Shown in pieces: positions 1 to 8,433 of a DNA stretch of 30,122 bases. A model generated the notes under the pieces. That model had not been told where the DNA came from, did no database searches, and saw nothing but the letters and a program-made list of their open reading frames with translations. The DNA comes from an uncultured Chromatiaceae bacterium. Its GTDB lineage: Bacteria > Pseudomonadota > Gammaproteobacteria > Enterobacterales > Alteromonadaceae. The stretch's first letter is position 1, and every line of letters begins with the position of its first letter. Where the stretch lies: contig CAMLRA010000032.1 of NCBI GenBank assembly GCA_946482325.1, forward strand, positions 1 to 30,122, given 5' to 3'. The translations under genes were made by a program, and so were the position numbers.

Positions 1-367
1 TAATCATCGAGTCCATATTGCCGGCCGAGACACCGAAAAACAGCTTGGGTTTTCCCAGACGCATAAAATCGTCTTTGCTGTTCCAGTCTGGTTGCGCAAT
101 GATACCCACGCGGAACCCCTGACTTTCCAGCATCCGCCCCACTACCGCCATACCGAAGCTTGGGTGGTCGACATAAGCATCCCCGACTACCAGTATGATG
201 TCGCAGTAATCCCAGCCAAGCTTGGCCATTTCAGCTTTGCTCATTGGTAAAAATGGCGCGGGTTTAAAATTTTCACCGCGGTATTTAGGATAAGAAAACA
301 AACCGCGTTCTGCGGACATACGCTCGACCGGCGCGGACTTACGGGATGGAACTGTGGTGCTGGTCAT
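1..367 (-). CDS. ygiQ: YgiQ family radical SAM protein, N-terminal part
   Basis: This is the first 122 codons of a gene that runs off the left edge of the window. I translated it by hand from the ATG at 365-367 on the minus strand. The reading includes [49 protein letters not shown] and [20 protein letters not shown], which closely match the N-terminal domain of E. coli YgiQ from memory. The full protein is about 700 residues. The radical SAM cysteine cluster lies further in and is not in this window. The family belongs to the UPF0313 radical SAM enzymes and its reaction is not established. A short N-terminal extension ([17 protein letters not shown]) precedes the conserved part, so a slightly later start is possible. 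Confidence 0.93.
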   Translation of the reverse strand, partial: MTSTTVPSRKSAPVERMSAERGLFSYPKYRGENFKPAPFLPMSKAEMAKLGWDYCDIILVVGDAYVDHPSFGMAVVGRMLESQGFRVGIIAQPDWNSKDDFMRLGKPKLFFGVSAGNMDSMI

Positions 368-394
368 AGCGTTGTCTCATCTACGGCAAAAAAG

Positions 395-407
395 GTTGAG
401 CATTATA
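395..407 (-). promoter_or_regulatory. Candidate ygiQ promoter (-10 box)
   Basis: Read on the minus strand, a perfect TATAAT lies at 407-402, about 35 bases before the ygiQ start. It sits inside a small inverted repeat, TTGAG (396-400) and CTCAA (408-412). No convincing -35 box is seen 16-18 bases upstream, so the assignment rests on the -10 hexamer and its position. The rest of the 232-base gap up to the gene at 600 shows nothing else I can name. Confidence 0.4.
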
Positions 408-599
408 CTCAAGTATTGGCCTGAATGCGACTTGTCTGGCGGGCTTTCCGTCACAGCAACTGGCATTGCGTGGATGAACCTCAGCATGTCGGATGTGTCA
501 GGTTTTGTTTGAAACAGACATTGCCCCCCCGGAATTAAGCACCTGTTAATTTTCAGCCACTTAGATTGCAACTGTCCCCCGGTATTTATTCAGGAATCG

Positions 600-1211
600 A
601 TGATGCGCCTATTCCGTTTTTTTTCACTCTTGTCTACTTTTTCTCTGTTGGCCTTGCCAGCGGCCTTACAGGCGCAAACTCTGGTTTATCTGGATGAACC
701 CGACGTCGGTTGGATATCGCCTTACCTGAGTTATGAAGCCAATGACAAAGGTCAAATCACTACGCTCGGTGCTATATTTCAGCCTGATGCGCATTTCCAG
801 CTGGCGGTGGGCCTCGCGTCTTACTACAGCGATAAATATCGGGCCACGGCGTCATACCAGCCGGAGCTTGAATTCCTGAATCTGGATACTTCAGTGCGTT
901 TTGGCACCTTTGACAACATCAGTCTGTATGGTGAAGTCGGTGTGGCGCTGGATGAGCTGATTTTTGATGAAGAAGAGCATGATTATTACGACCGTTGGGG
1001 TGGGCACTATGAAAAAATGGGGCCTATTGACTGGTTTGCCGGCGTCGGTGCCGGCATTGAACTGAACAACCTGTCGCTGCGTGCTTTTGGCCGCTACCGC
1101 TATTTACGCAGCTATGAACAGGAATATCTGGCCGCGCTGGACCCTTGGGTCCATGGCCAGCCAGAAGACGGTCAGTGGTTTGCCGGCGTTGAGCTCAGCT
1201 TGCGGTTTTAA
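600..1211 (+). CDS. Small exported protein, probable outer-membrane beta-barrel
   Basis: I do not recognise a family for this 203-residue protein. It begins with a clear signal peptide (MMRLFRFF, then a hydrophobic core, with probable cleavage after ALQA at about residue 25). The mature part alternates aromatic and polar residues in short strand-like blocks and ends in ELSLRF. A C-terminal aromatic residue after such a strand is typical of outer-membrane barrels recognised by BamA. The size suits an eight-stranded barrel. An acidic stretch (DEEEHDYYD, around residue 123) could be an exposed loop. CAGGAA ends four bases before the first of two tandem ATG codons (600 and 603), and either could be used. 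The stop codon overlaps that of the convergent mneA by four bases, and I see no terminator hairpin there. Export is well supported; the barrel is inference. Confidence 0.8.
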   Translation: MMRLFRFFSLLSTFSLLALPAALQAQTLVYLDEPDVGWISPYLSYEANDKGQITTLGAIFQPDAHFQLAVGLASYYSDKYRATASYQPELEFLNLDTSVRFGTFDNISLYGEVGVALDELIFDEEEHDYYDRWGGHYEKMGPIDWFAGVGAGIELNNLSLRAFGRYRYLRSYEQEYLAALDPWVHGQPEDGQWFAGVELSLRF

Positions 1212-1777
1212 AACCAGCCAAGGCCTTTGGTGATAGTCAACACCCCCAACAGCATAAACACGCCGCAGGCGACGCGGCGTGCCCAATCCAGCGGTACTAC
1301 TTCCAGAATATACTTGCCGAAATACACCACAGGCACATTCGCCGCCAACATACCAAGCGTCGTGCCGACAATGACTAAAGTGGTCGCATCATAAGTGGCG
1401 GCCAGAATCACAGTGGCAATTTGGGTTTTATCGCCAATTTCGGCGAGGAAAAACAACACAGTACTGGCAGCAAATGCACCGTATTTCAGCATGGCATTTT
1501 CTTCACTGTCGTCTTTATCCGGGATCAGTAACCACAGCGCGACGGCGATAAAAGAACCACCTAACAACCAGGACTGCCAACCCACCGGGATAAACTGCGC
1601 GACCCAGGCGCCAAACCAGGCTGATGCGGCATGATTAAGCAGCGTCGCGACTAAAATGCCGGCGACTATAGCCCCGCGCTGACGAAAACGTGCTGCCAGA
1701 AACAAAGAGAGTAATTGGGTTTTGTCACCGATCTCAGCGATAGCCACACCGGTGAAAGAAGAGATAAAAGCGTCCAT
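1208..1777 (-). CDS. mneA: UPF0016/GDT1 family manganese exporter
   Basis: This 189-residue inner-membrane protein has six likely membrane segments in two homologous halves. Each half carries the family signature EIGDKT, at residues 15-20 and 113-118. The acidic residues of these motifs form the cation site in the UPF0016 family (TMEM165 in human, Gdt1 in yeast, MneA in Vibrio cholerae). The bacterial members export Mn2+ and protect against manganese excess. A charged loop (PDKDDSEEN, about residues 86-94) joins the halves. The gene stands alone, convergent with the gene at 600. Its leader holds a Mn2+-sensing yybP-ykoY riboswitch, which independently supports the manganese role. There is no strong Shine-Dalgarno before the ATG at 1777, which fits control at translation initiation. 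Ca2+ or H+ coupling is also known in the wider family. Confidence 0.93.
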   Translation of the reverse strand: MDAFISSFTGVAIAEIGDKTQLLSLFLAARFRQRGAIVAGILVATLLNHAASAWFGAWVAQFIPVGWQSWLLGGSFIAVALWLLIPDKDDSEENAMLKYGAFAASTVLFFLAEIGDKTQIATVILAATYDATTLVIVGTTLGMLAANVPVVYFGKYILEVVPLDWARRVACGVFMLLGVLTITKGLGWF

Positions 1778-1839
1778 GGGAATACTCAGCGGGATTGGCC
1801 AAAGACAACGCTGTGGCTCCCGCTTTGGGCCACGACGCT

Positions 1840-1957
1840 GTCTCAGGTCTCATCAGAACATTGCCGTTGCAGGTTCCGCTGCCGCCATGTGCACTGGCAC
1901 AAGTATGTTGACGACAGCCCATAAGCAGCTTGCTTATGGCGATTACTCCCCCAAGTC
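1840..1957 (-). ncRNA. yybP-ykoY manganese riboswitch in the mneA leader
   Basis: Three conserved pieces of the yybP-ykoY aptamer appear in order on the minus strand. GGGGGAGTAATC at 1952-1941 is the L1 side of the Mn2+ site. CAACATACTTG at 1910-1900 is the L3-type loop, almost the same as in the E. coli mntP leader as I remember it. GATGAGACC at about 1854-1846 is the closing strand. Between the first two lies a stem, CATAAGCA-AG-CTGCTTATG, as expected for P2. The aptamer ends about 60 bases before the mneA ATG. Downstream, GTGGCCC and GGGAGCCAC (about 1812-1832) can form a hairpin that may belong to the expression platform. Family knowledge says Mn2+ binding switches on exporters such as this one. 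The exact boundaries were judged by eye. Confidence 0.88.
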
Positions 1958-1968
1958 AGGAAGCCCGC

Positions 1969-1997
1969 ATTGTAGGCAAGCAAAAGGCCGGCAGCAA
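1969..1997 (-). promoter_or_regulatory. Candidate promoter of the riboswitch-mneA transcript
   Basis: On the minus strand, TACAAT (1974-1969) serves as a good -10 box and TTGCTG (1997-1992) as a weak -35, separated by exactly 17 bases. Transcription would start near 1962, just before the GGGGGAGTA of the riboswitch. The -35 and spacer overlap the terminator hairpin of the upstream efflux operon. Confidence 0.55.
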
Positions 1998-2022
1998 GAT
2001 AAATCTGCGCCGGCCTTGGTTT
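1984..2022 (-). terminator. Intrinsic terminator of the efflux operon
   Basis: A 9-base stem is formed by AAGGCCGGC and GCCGGCCTT, with a loop of about 15 bases. On the minus strand it is followed by TTTTGC, so it ends transcription about 30 bases after the stop codon of the second RND gene. On the plus strand it is followed by GGTTTTTAT and could also act in that direction. Confidence 0.8.
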
Positions 2023-2051
2023 TTATCGCCATTCAGATCAGTGAACTGACC

Positions 2052-5000
2052 TTAACTATTTGATTTAACAGGCCGTGCTAACCAGCGATCGGCGCGCTTG
2101 CGTGCTGCGCTGTTAAACCGGCCCCAGCTGACGCCCATCCGCACCAGTCCCCAGTATGTCAGCGGCACTAACAACAAGCTGGTCAATGTCGAAAACACCA
2201 GACCGCCGATAATGGCAATTGCCATCGGCGCATAACCAGGCCCGCCGCCGCCAATAGTCGCATCACCAAAGGCCAGCGGTAATAAGCCAAGGACAGTGGT
2301 CGACACCGTCATCAGAATGGGCCGCAGCCGTGCTTCACAAGCTTCGACAATCAACGGCACTAATTCCGCATCCGGCGTTTCTTCCCGCATCTGGTTGATC
2401 CGGTCGACCAGCACGATACCGTTATTCACCACAATGCCCATCAGCACCAGCATGCCAATCATCCCCATGATGCCCATTGTCGTGCCGGTGACCAGGAAAG
2501 CCCAGAACACGCCGACCATCGAGAATAACAAGGAACCAATAACCGCTGTGGGTAATAACAGACTTTCAAACAGTGCCGCCATCACCAGATAAATCATACA
2601 AACCGCCAGTAACATATTGGTTTGCATAATACCCTGCGCTTCGTCCTGATACTGGAAACTGCCTTCAAATGACCAGCTGTACCCCGGTGGCAGCTGCAGT
2701 TGTTCCATCACCTTTTTAATCTGATCTTTGGCATCATCCATTTTCAGCTCTTTGTTCAGATTCATGCCGATGGCAAGGCCGGTCTGGCGGTTAAACCGGC
2801 GGATCTCGCCGAGCCGGTCACTGACCGTCAAGGTAGCCACTTGCGCCAACCGCACAACCTCAGAGCCTTGTTGTTTCACCGGAATGGATTCGAGTTCCTG
2901 CTGTGAATGGCCGACTTTTTCGTCATAAAGCACACGCAGCTGCACTTCGCCCTGGTCGAGCGTACGGAATGTCCGCAGGTTATTGCCACGTAGTGCCAGA
3001 CTAATGGCCTGGGCTACGTTTTGCGCACTTAAGCCCTGCCGTTGTAATTCGTCATGTTTTAACCGGATCTGCAGCTCCTTTTGCCCGCCCTGCACTTCTG
3101 AGCGTACATCTTCCAGGCCTTTGATTTGACTCAGCACCGGCACCAGATCCTGCGACAGTTTGGTGAGCTGTTCGGTGGAAGGGCCCAGCAGGTGTAATTG
3201 CATTCCGCCACCCGAATCGCCCCAGCCAAATTGTGGTTTGCCCCGCACCAGCACCGGCCAGTCTTTGCGGATAGCGTCTTTCACTTGCTGCAATGGCACC
3301 GGTAGCTTGTCGACAAACATAATGGTCGAGACGGCAAATCCCGGCGTGTAATAGCTGTACACCGAATCAATATAGAATTTCTCTTTGTTGGCATAGAGAT
3401 AAGACTCCATCCGGCTGACTTCCTGCTCGACCTCCGCCAATGCGTAATTCGATTGAATGTTGTAATTCAAAAACAGCCGGTTGGTGTCGCCTTCATTGTC
3501 ATCACCACCGGAGATAAACTGCATCGGAATCGCGATACTAAACAGCAACATAAAGGCGATAAAAGTCGACCAGCGTGGATGCGCCATAGTCCAGCACAGC
3601 GTGCGGCCATAAAATTTATCCAGCTTCGATGGCGCGGCATTTTCCGCCCCTGTGATGCTTTTAATCCGGGTTGACAGCAACGGAATTAACGTCAGCGCCA
3701 TCAACAACGACACCGCCAGCGCGATAGTGATGGCAATAGCGACATGCTCAAGGAACACCGTTACATCGACTTTCTGACCAATGATATTGGGTAAAAACAC
3801 GATAGCAGTGGTCGCAGTACCCGCCAGCACCGCCAGACTGACCCGATAAACCCCACGCTCGGTGGCGCGGCGTACATCACCATCCAGTGCCCGCTCGCGA
3901 AAAATACTCTCGACCACGACAACCGAGTTATCTACCAGCATCCCGACCGCCAGCATCAGGCCCATCATACTCAGCACGTTCAGGCTGTAATCGAGGAAAT
4001 ACATCATGCCCAGCGTAATGCTGATTGACACCGGCACCGACAACACCACCAGAATAGTGGTCGGGAAATGGCGTAGAAAAATAAACAGCACACCAAAGGC
4101 CAGCAAAGCACCGGTGACGCCAGAACTCAGCAGGTTAGACAAACTGTCGGTGACGCCTTTGGCTGTATCATCCATCACATAGATGTTGATGCCATTAAAA
4201 GCAGGATCTTTACCGGCCTGATCTATCACTTTCATCGCCGCGCGCGACACTTCGACCAGATTAGCATTGGATTCTTTATAGACGTTCATCCCCACGGCAT
4301 AACGCTGGTCTAGCCGACGGCCTTCAACCCGTTTCGGCAGTTCCAGTTTGATTTCTGCCACATCACCCAGTTGCAGACCACGGCCAATCGCCAGTTGTTT
4401 AATCTGGTCCAGCGATTCAAATTCACCAATCGGCTTGACCAGAATACTTTCGTCTTTACTTCTGATCTCACCGGCTGTCATCGCGAAATTCTGCTGGTTT
4501 AAGGTCTGCAGCAACTGCGCAGCATCTAATTGCAACGCACGCAGCCGCTCCGGCAACAACCGGATAGTGACCTGGCGTTTATCCACGCCATACAGTTCGA
4601 CTTTCGACACGCCCTGCACCCGCTCCAGCGGCCGTTTCACCTGGCGTTCCAGTAAGTCGTAGGCCATCGATAAATCGCGTTCGCTGGAGATCCGCACCTG
4701 GAAAATCGGCATGTCGTTGGTATTAAACTGGAATACCAGCACGCGCTCGACGTCTTTGGGCAATAAATGCCGGATGCCATCGAGCCGCTCGCGCACTTCA
4801 ATACTTTTGGTATTGATGTTCTCTTCCCAGTTAAACTCCAGCCCGATTTCCGCCGAGTCTTCTTTGGAAAATGAGCGCATTTTTTTGATGCCGGTGACCG
4901 TCGATAAGGCTTCTTCGACCGGTCTGGTAATGAGCCGTTCTATCTCGGCCGGTGTGGCGTTGGGGTATGGCACATTGATGTAGATCTCCGGAATATCAAT

Positions 5001-5132
5001 GCCGGGGAAATTCTCCAGCGGTAACATCCGGCTGGCGAGTAATCCAAACACCAGGAAAGATAAAAACATCATGCACAGGGTGACCGGGCGACTTAAAGCA
5101 AACCGGGTCAGTGCTAAAGGTTTATGTTCCAT
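2052..5132 (-). CDS. RND efflux permease, second subunit of a paired pump
   Basis: This 1026-residue inner-membrane transporter has the full RND layout: a first membrane helix near residues 12-32, a large periplasmic porter domain, a helix bundle at about 335-490, a second periplasmic domain, and a final bundle at about 860-1010. The TM4 proton-relay region reads GMLVDNSVVVVES with Asp401. It has a single Asp followed by Asn, where AcrB has two Asp. The protein fits the hydrophobe/amphiphile efflux group of proton antiporters. It follows the other RND gene by 13 bases, with AGGAGT and AAGG upstream of its ATG, so the two are co-transcribed. The two permeases are clearly different in sequence, so this is not a recent duplication. 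By analogy with MdtB-MdtC they may form a mixed trimer with the shared adaptor. The substrate cannot be deduced. Confidence 0.93.
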   Translation of the reverse strand: MEHKPLALTRFALSRPVTLCMMFLSFLVFGLLASRMLPLENFPGIDIPEIYINVPYPNATPAEIERLITRPVEEALSTVTGIKKMRSFSKEDSAEIGLEFNWEENINTKSIEVRERLDGIRHLLPKDVERVLVFQFNTNDMPIFQVRISSERDLSMAYDLLERQVKRPLERVQGVSKVELYGVDKRQVTIRLLPERLRALQLDAAQLLQTLNQQNFAMTAGEIRSKDESILVKPIGEFESLDQIKQLAIGRGLQLGDVAEIKLELPKRVEGRRLDQRYAVGMNVYKESNANLVEVSRAAMKVIDQAGKDPAFNGINIYVMDDTAKGVTDSLSNLLSSGVTGALLAFGVLFIFLRHFPTTILVVLSVPVSISITLGMMYFLDYSLNVLSMMGLMLAVGMLVDNSVVVVESIFRERALDGDVRRATERGVYRVSLAVLAGTATTAIVFLPNIIGQKVDVTVFLEHVAIAITIALAVSLLMALTLIPLLSTRIKSITGAENAAPSKLDKFYGRTLCWTMAHPRWSTFIAFMLLFSIAIPMQFISGGDDNEGDTNRLFLNYNIQSNYALAEVEQEVSRMESYLYANKEKFYIDSVYSYYTPGFAVSTIMFVDKLPVPLQQVKDAIRKDWPVLVRGKPQFGWGDSGGGMQLHLLGPSTEQLTKLSQDLVPVLSQIKGLEDVRSEVQGGQKELQIRLKHDELQRQGLSAQNVAQAISLALRGNNLRTFRTLDQGEVQLRVLYDEKVGHSQQELESIPVKQQGSEVVRLAQVATLTVSDRLGEIRRFNRQTGLAIGMNLNKELKMDDAKDQIKKVMEQLQLPPGYSWSFEGSFQYQDEAQGIMQTNMLLAVCMIYLVMAALFESLLLPTAVIGSLLFSMVGVFWAFLVTGTTMGIMGMIGMLVLMGIVVNNGIVLVDRINQMREETPDAELVPLIVEACEARLRPILMTVSTTVLGLLPLAFGDATIGGGGPGYAPMAIAIIGGLVFSTLTSLLLVPLTYWGLVRMGVSWGRFNSAARKRADRWLARPVKSNS

Positions 5133-5145
5133 CAGCCTTTACTCC

Positions 5146-8100
5146 TCACACCGTTTTACGGGCGGTCAGGTGATAAATCACCGGGATGAAAAACAGTGTC
5201 AGCAGCGTCGACAGCGACAAACCGAAAATCACCGTAATCGCCATTGGTGCGCGTAGTTCAGCACCTTCACCGCCAAAAACCATCGGCAGTAAACCCAGGA
5301 CTGTGGTCAGCGTGGTCATCAATACCGGACGCAGCCGGGTGCCGCCGGATTCGATAATAGCGTCGGTCAAAGCCCAGCCTTCCATGCGCAGCTGGTTAAT
5401 CCGGTCAATCAATACAATGGCGTTGTTCACCACGATACCGGCCAGCATGATCAAACCAATGAACACAATCACCGAAATACGGGTGTCGGTCAGCCACAAG
5501 CCAAGCACTGCACCGGCGCCGGCCAGCGGCACTGTGAACAGGATTAACAGGGGCTGCAGCAGGTTTTCAAACTGCGAGGCCATCACCAGATACACCAGAA
5601 ATACCGCGAGCGCCAAGGCAATCATCAATGAATTGTACGAACGCTCCATTTCTTCACTCTGCCCAACCAGACTGCCGCTGACGCCGTATGGCAGTTGCAC
5701 ACTTTGCAATACCTGCCGGGCACTCTGCGTGGCCTGCTCTAAATCGCCATAGGCCAGGTTTGCGCTAATGACCGCGACACGTTGCTGGCCGATACGGGTA
5801 ATTTCACTCGGGCCAATTTCACGGCTGATATTGGCAACGGCTGACAATGGCAGCGGCGAAGCACTACCCGGATTGATAATGATCTGCGCCAGTTCCTGCT
5901 CAGAGTTACGGTATTGCTCGGCCAGACGCACGCGGATATCAACTTTACGGTCCTGAATACTATATTGGCCCGCCACTTCGCCACCGACGTAATTCGCCAC
6001 CCGTTTAGCGACGTCGGAAGCTGTCATCCCCAGTTGCGATAATCGGGCATGGTCAAAATGCAGGGTAATTTCCGGCTGACCACTACGCAGGCTGGATTTA
6101 ATGTCGGTAAAACGGTTCTGCGCTTCGAGCGCCCGTACCACTTGCTCAGACGCAGCTTTGAGGTTGCCCAAATCGTGACCGGCCAATTCAATTTCCAGTG
6201 GTGTCGAGAAGCTGAATAACTCAGGCGTATCGATTTTGGCTGTAACTTCCGGCATGCCAGCGACGGCGTCGCGCATCGCCTGCATCACTTGCTGTTCATC
6301 CGTTGCGGTCGAACCGGCTTTTAACACGATATTCAAGCGCCCCCAGTGGCTGCCACCAATACTCGGGTCCACCGTCATTTGCTGACCAGTGCCGGCCTGT
6401 GCATAAGTGCGTTCGACCTGGCTTTGTTTGGCGGCGACTGCCGCCAGTTGTTTCAGCGCTTTGTCAGTATGCTCAATGGCTGTACCGACCGGCAGATGCA
6501 ATTCGACATAAAATTCACCCTGGCTCATGCTTGGGATCACGTCAAAACCTAAACGTGGGATCAGCGCATAACAGGCTAAGGTAACCGCGATAGTTGCCGC
6601 CAACATAGCGCCGCGGGCGCGCAGTACCCAGGCTAATGTCCGGCGGTAACAACGCTCCATCGCAACAATAAAGCGCTGGATTACATTCACCAATGGGCCA
6701 AACAGCAGGCTGCAAACTTTACACAGCAGGCGCCAAATTAGAGTCCAAATGGTGATAACACCAGAGACCAGCACAGCGATGACTCGAAACACGAAACGCA
6801 GTGGTAAAGTCAGCCAGTATTTCCAGTTTTTCACCACAGCCACTGGTTCTGCGTCACTGACAACAGCAGGACCAGCAGTCGCCACCCGTTCGCGCGCAGC
6901 CATCGCCGGGATCAGCGTTAATGCCACTAACAGCGACGCCAGCAAAGCGTAAGTAACGGTTAAAGCCTGATCTTTAAACAGCTGTCCCGCCACACCTTCG
7001 ACAAACACCAGCGGGAAAAACACCGCAACCGTAGTTAACGTCGATGCCGTGATCGCCATTGACACTTCACTGGCACCTTTTTTCGCCGCTTCTAACGGCG
7101 ACAGGCCTTGCTCGCGATAACGCGAGATGTTTTCCAGGACGACAATCGCATTATCCACCAACATACCAATCGCCAGCGCAATACCGCCCAGGCTCATAAT
7201 GTTCAGGCTGATATTCTGGCTGTGCATCAGGTTAAAAGTCGCAATCACCGACAGCGGGATAGAGATGGAAATCACCAGCGTGGTCCAGACGTTGCGCAGG
7301 AACAGATAAATCACCAGCATCGCCAGTAAACCACCTTGCCAGGCTGATGATTTTACTTCATCGATCGCATCGCTGATAAAAGTCGACTGGTCGTAGACTA
7401 AGGTCAGTTCATAACCGGTTGGCAGGTTCTTTTTCAGGTCATCAAGGCGGCTTATCAGCGTTTTTGCTACTTGTACTGTGTTGGCATCACCTTCTTTATA
7501 GATAGCAATTTCAATGGCTTCTTTACCATTGACGTAAGTAATACTGTTACGGTCAACAAAGGCATCGCGCACTTCGGCGATGTCGGACAGCCGGACGTGG
7601 CTGCCATTTACTGTGGCGATATAGAGGTTGCGCATTTCATCCAAAGTGGCGAACTGATTGATAGTGCGCACCAGATAGTCATGGGCGGCAGTTTCCAGCC
7701 GGCCACCGGATTGGTTGATATTTTGTTCTGTCAGCCGCGCGTTGACAGTTTTGATATCGAGTTTCAGTTGTGCCAGCTTCTCGTTATCGATCAGCACCTG
7801 AATTTCCTGAGTCAGACCACCGTCTGGCCGCACTGCAGCAACGCCGGCTAACGACTCTAAGCGGCGGCGTAAATCTTCTTCAGCGAAAGTCCGCAGCGCT
7901 ACTTGTTGCGCGCTGGTTAAGCCTTGTGGTGCATCGCTGCGGGTTAAAGCGAGCCGGACTATCGGATCTAAATTCGGGTTAAAACGCAGCAGCAGCGGCT
8001 TTTTAATATCCAGCGGCAGCAGCAGCACATCAAGCTTTTCCCGCACTTCAAGACCGGCGAGGTCCATGTCAGTGCCCCAGTCAAACTCCATAATGACGTC

Positions 8101-8367
8101 AGAGCGACCGGCGCGCGACACAGATTCCACTTTGCGGATGCCTTTGACAATGCCAACGGTTTCTTCAATCGGTTTACTGACCAGCTGCTCGACTTCAGCA
8201 GGCGCCGCACCGGCATATTCAGTGCGGATAGTTAAGGTGGGATAAGACAGATCCGGTAACAGATTAACTGCTAACCGTGACATTGCGACCAGGCCAAACA
8301 GCATGATCCCCAGGGTAAACATCCAAATAGTGACCGGACGGGCCACGGCAACGTTGACCAGTTTCAT
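5146..8367 (-). CDS. RND efflux permease, first subunit of a paired pump
   Basis: I start this gene at the ATG at 8367 (MKLVNVAVARPVTIW), giving 1073 residues. A GTG two codons earlier is only one or two bases from AGGAA, while the ATG is about eight bases away. It has the full RND architecture. The TM4 motif is GMLVDNAIVVLENI with Asp405, and the matching helix in the second half reads GLIMLAGIVVNNAIVLIDRI. Between TM6 and TM7 (about residues 491-575) lies an extra segment that includes a hydrophobic stretch at about 523-560. AcrB-type pumps have only a short amphipathic link there. The gene follows the adaptor gene by 66 bases that contain a perfect hairpin. The protein is a proton-driven exporter, probably working with the neighbouring RND and adaptor. 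The substrate is unknown. Confidence 0.93.
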   Translation of the reverse strand: MKLVNVAVARPVTIWMFTLGIMLFGLVAMSRLAVNLLPDLSYPTLTIRTEYAGAAPAEVEQLVSKPIEETVGIVKGIRKVESVSRAGRSDVIMEFDWGTDMDLAGLEVREKLDVLLLPLDIKKPLLLRFNPNLDPIVRLALTRSDAPQGLTSAQQVALRTFAEEDLRRRLESLAGVAAVRPDGGLTQEIQVLIDNEKLAQLKLDIKTVNARLTEQNINQSGGRLETAAHDYLVRTINQFATLDEMRNLYIATVNGSHVRLSDIAEVRDAFVDRNSITYVNGKEAIEIAIYKEGDANTVQVAKTLISRLDDLKKNLPTGYELTLVYDQSTFISDAIDEVKSSAWQGGLLAMLVIYLFLRNVWTTLVISISIPLSVIATFNLMHSQNISLNIMSLGGIALAIGMLVDNAIVVLENISRYREQGLSPLEAAKKGASEVSMAITASTLTTVAVFFPLVFVEGVAGQLFKDQALTVTYALLASLLVALTLIPAMAARERVATAGPAVVSDAEPVAVVKNWKYWLTLPLRFVFRVIAVLVSGVITIWTLIWRLLCKVCSLLFGPLVNVIQRFIVAMERCYRRTLAWVLRARGAMLAATIAVTLACYALIPRLGFDVIPSMSQGEFYVELHLPVGTAIEHTDKALKQLAAVAAKQSQVERTYAQAGTGQQMTVDPSIGGSHWGRLNIVLKAGSTATDEQQVMQAMRDAVAGMPEVTAKIDTPELFSFSTPLEIELAGHDLGNLKAASEQVVRALEAQNRFTDIKSSLRSGQPEITLHFDHARLSQLGMTASDVAKRVANYVGGEVAGQYSIQDRKVDIRVRLAEQYRNSEQELAQIIINPGSASPLPLSAVANISREIGPSEITRIGQQRVAVISANLAYGDLEQATQSARQVLQSVQLPYGVSGSLVGQSEEMERSYNSLMIALALAVFLVYLVMASQFENLLQPLLILFTVPLAGAGAVLGLWLTDTRISVIVFIGLIMLAGIVVNNAIVLIDRINQLRMEGWALTDAIIESGGTRLRPVLMTTLTTVLGLLPMVFGGEGAELRAPMAITVIFGLSLSTLLTLFFIPVIYHLTARKTV

Positions 8368-8400
8368 AAACACGTTCCTGTTGTAATTTTTTATTGGAAG

Positions 8401-8423
8401 ACGGGAAGCATAGCGCTTCCCGT
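8401..8423 (-). repeat. Perfect 9-bp hairpin inside the efflux operon
   Basis: ACGGGAAGC (8401-8409) and GCTTCCCGT (8415-8423) form a perfect inverted repeat around a five-base loop. It lies between the adaptor and the first RND gene. In the direction of transcription it is followed by CTTCCAATAAAAAA rather than a T run, so it is not a standard terminator. It could stabilise the upstream mRNA or cause partial attenuation. Confidence 0.6.
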
Positions 8424-8433
8424 ACGGTCTGGA

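Noticed and set aside
377..571. 64-codon minus-strand open frame upstream of ygiQ
   Set aside because: It overlaps the likely ygiQ promoter, lacks a ribosome site, and its product resembles no protein.
1722..2063. Short open frames on both strands in the mneA leader
   Set aside because: They lie over the riboswitch, promoter and terminator, which explain the sequence better; the products have no recognisable features.
5186..5752. 188-codon open frame opposite the first RND gene
   Set aside because: Low-complexity product (Ser, Thr, Arg rich) with no domain; it is a shadow of the conserved permease gene.
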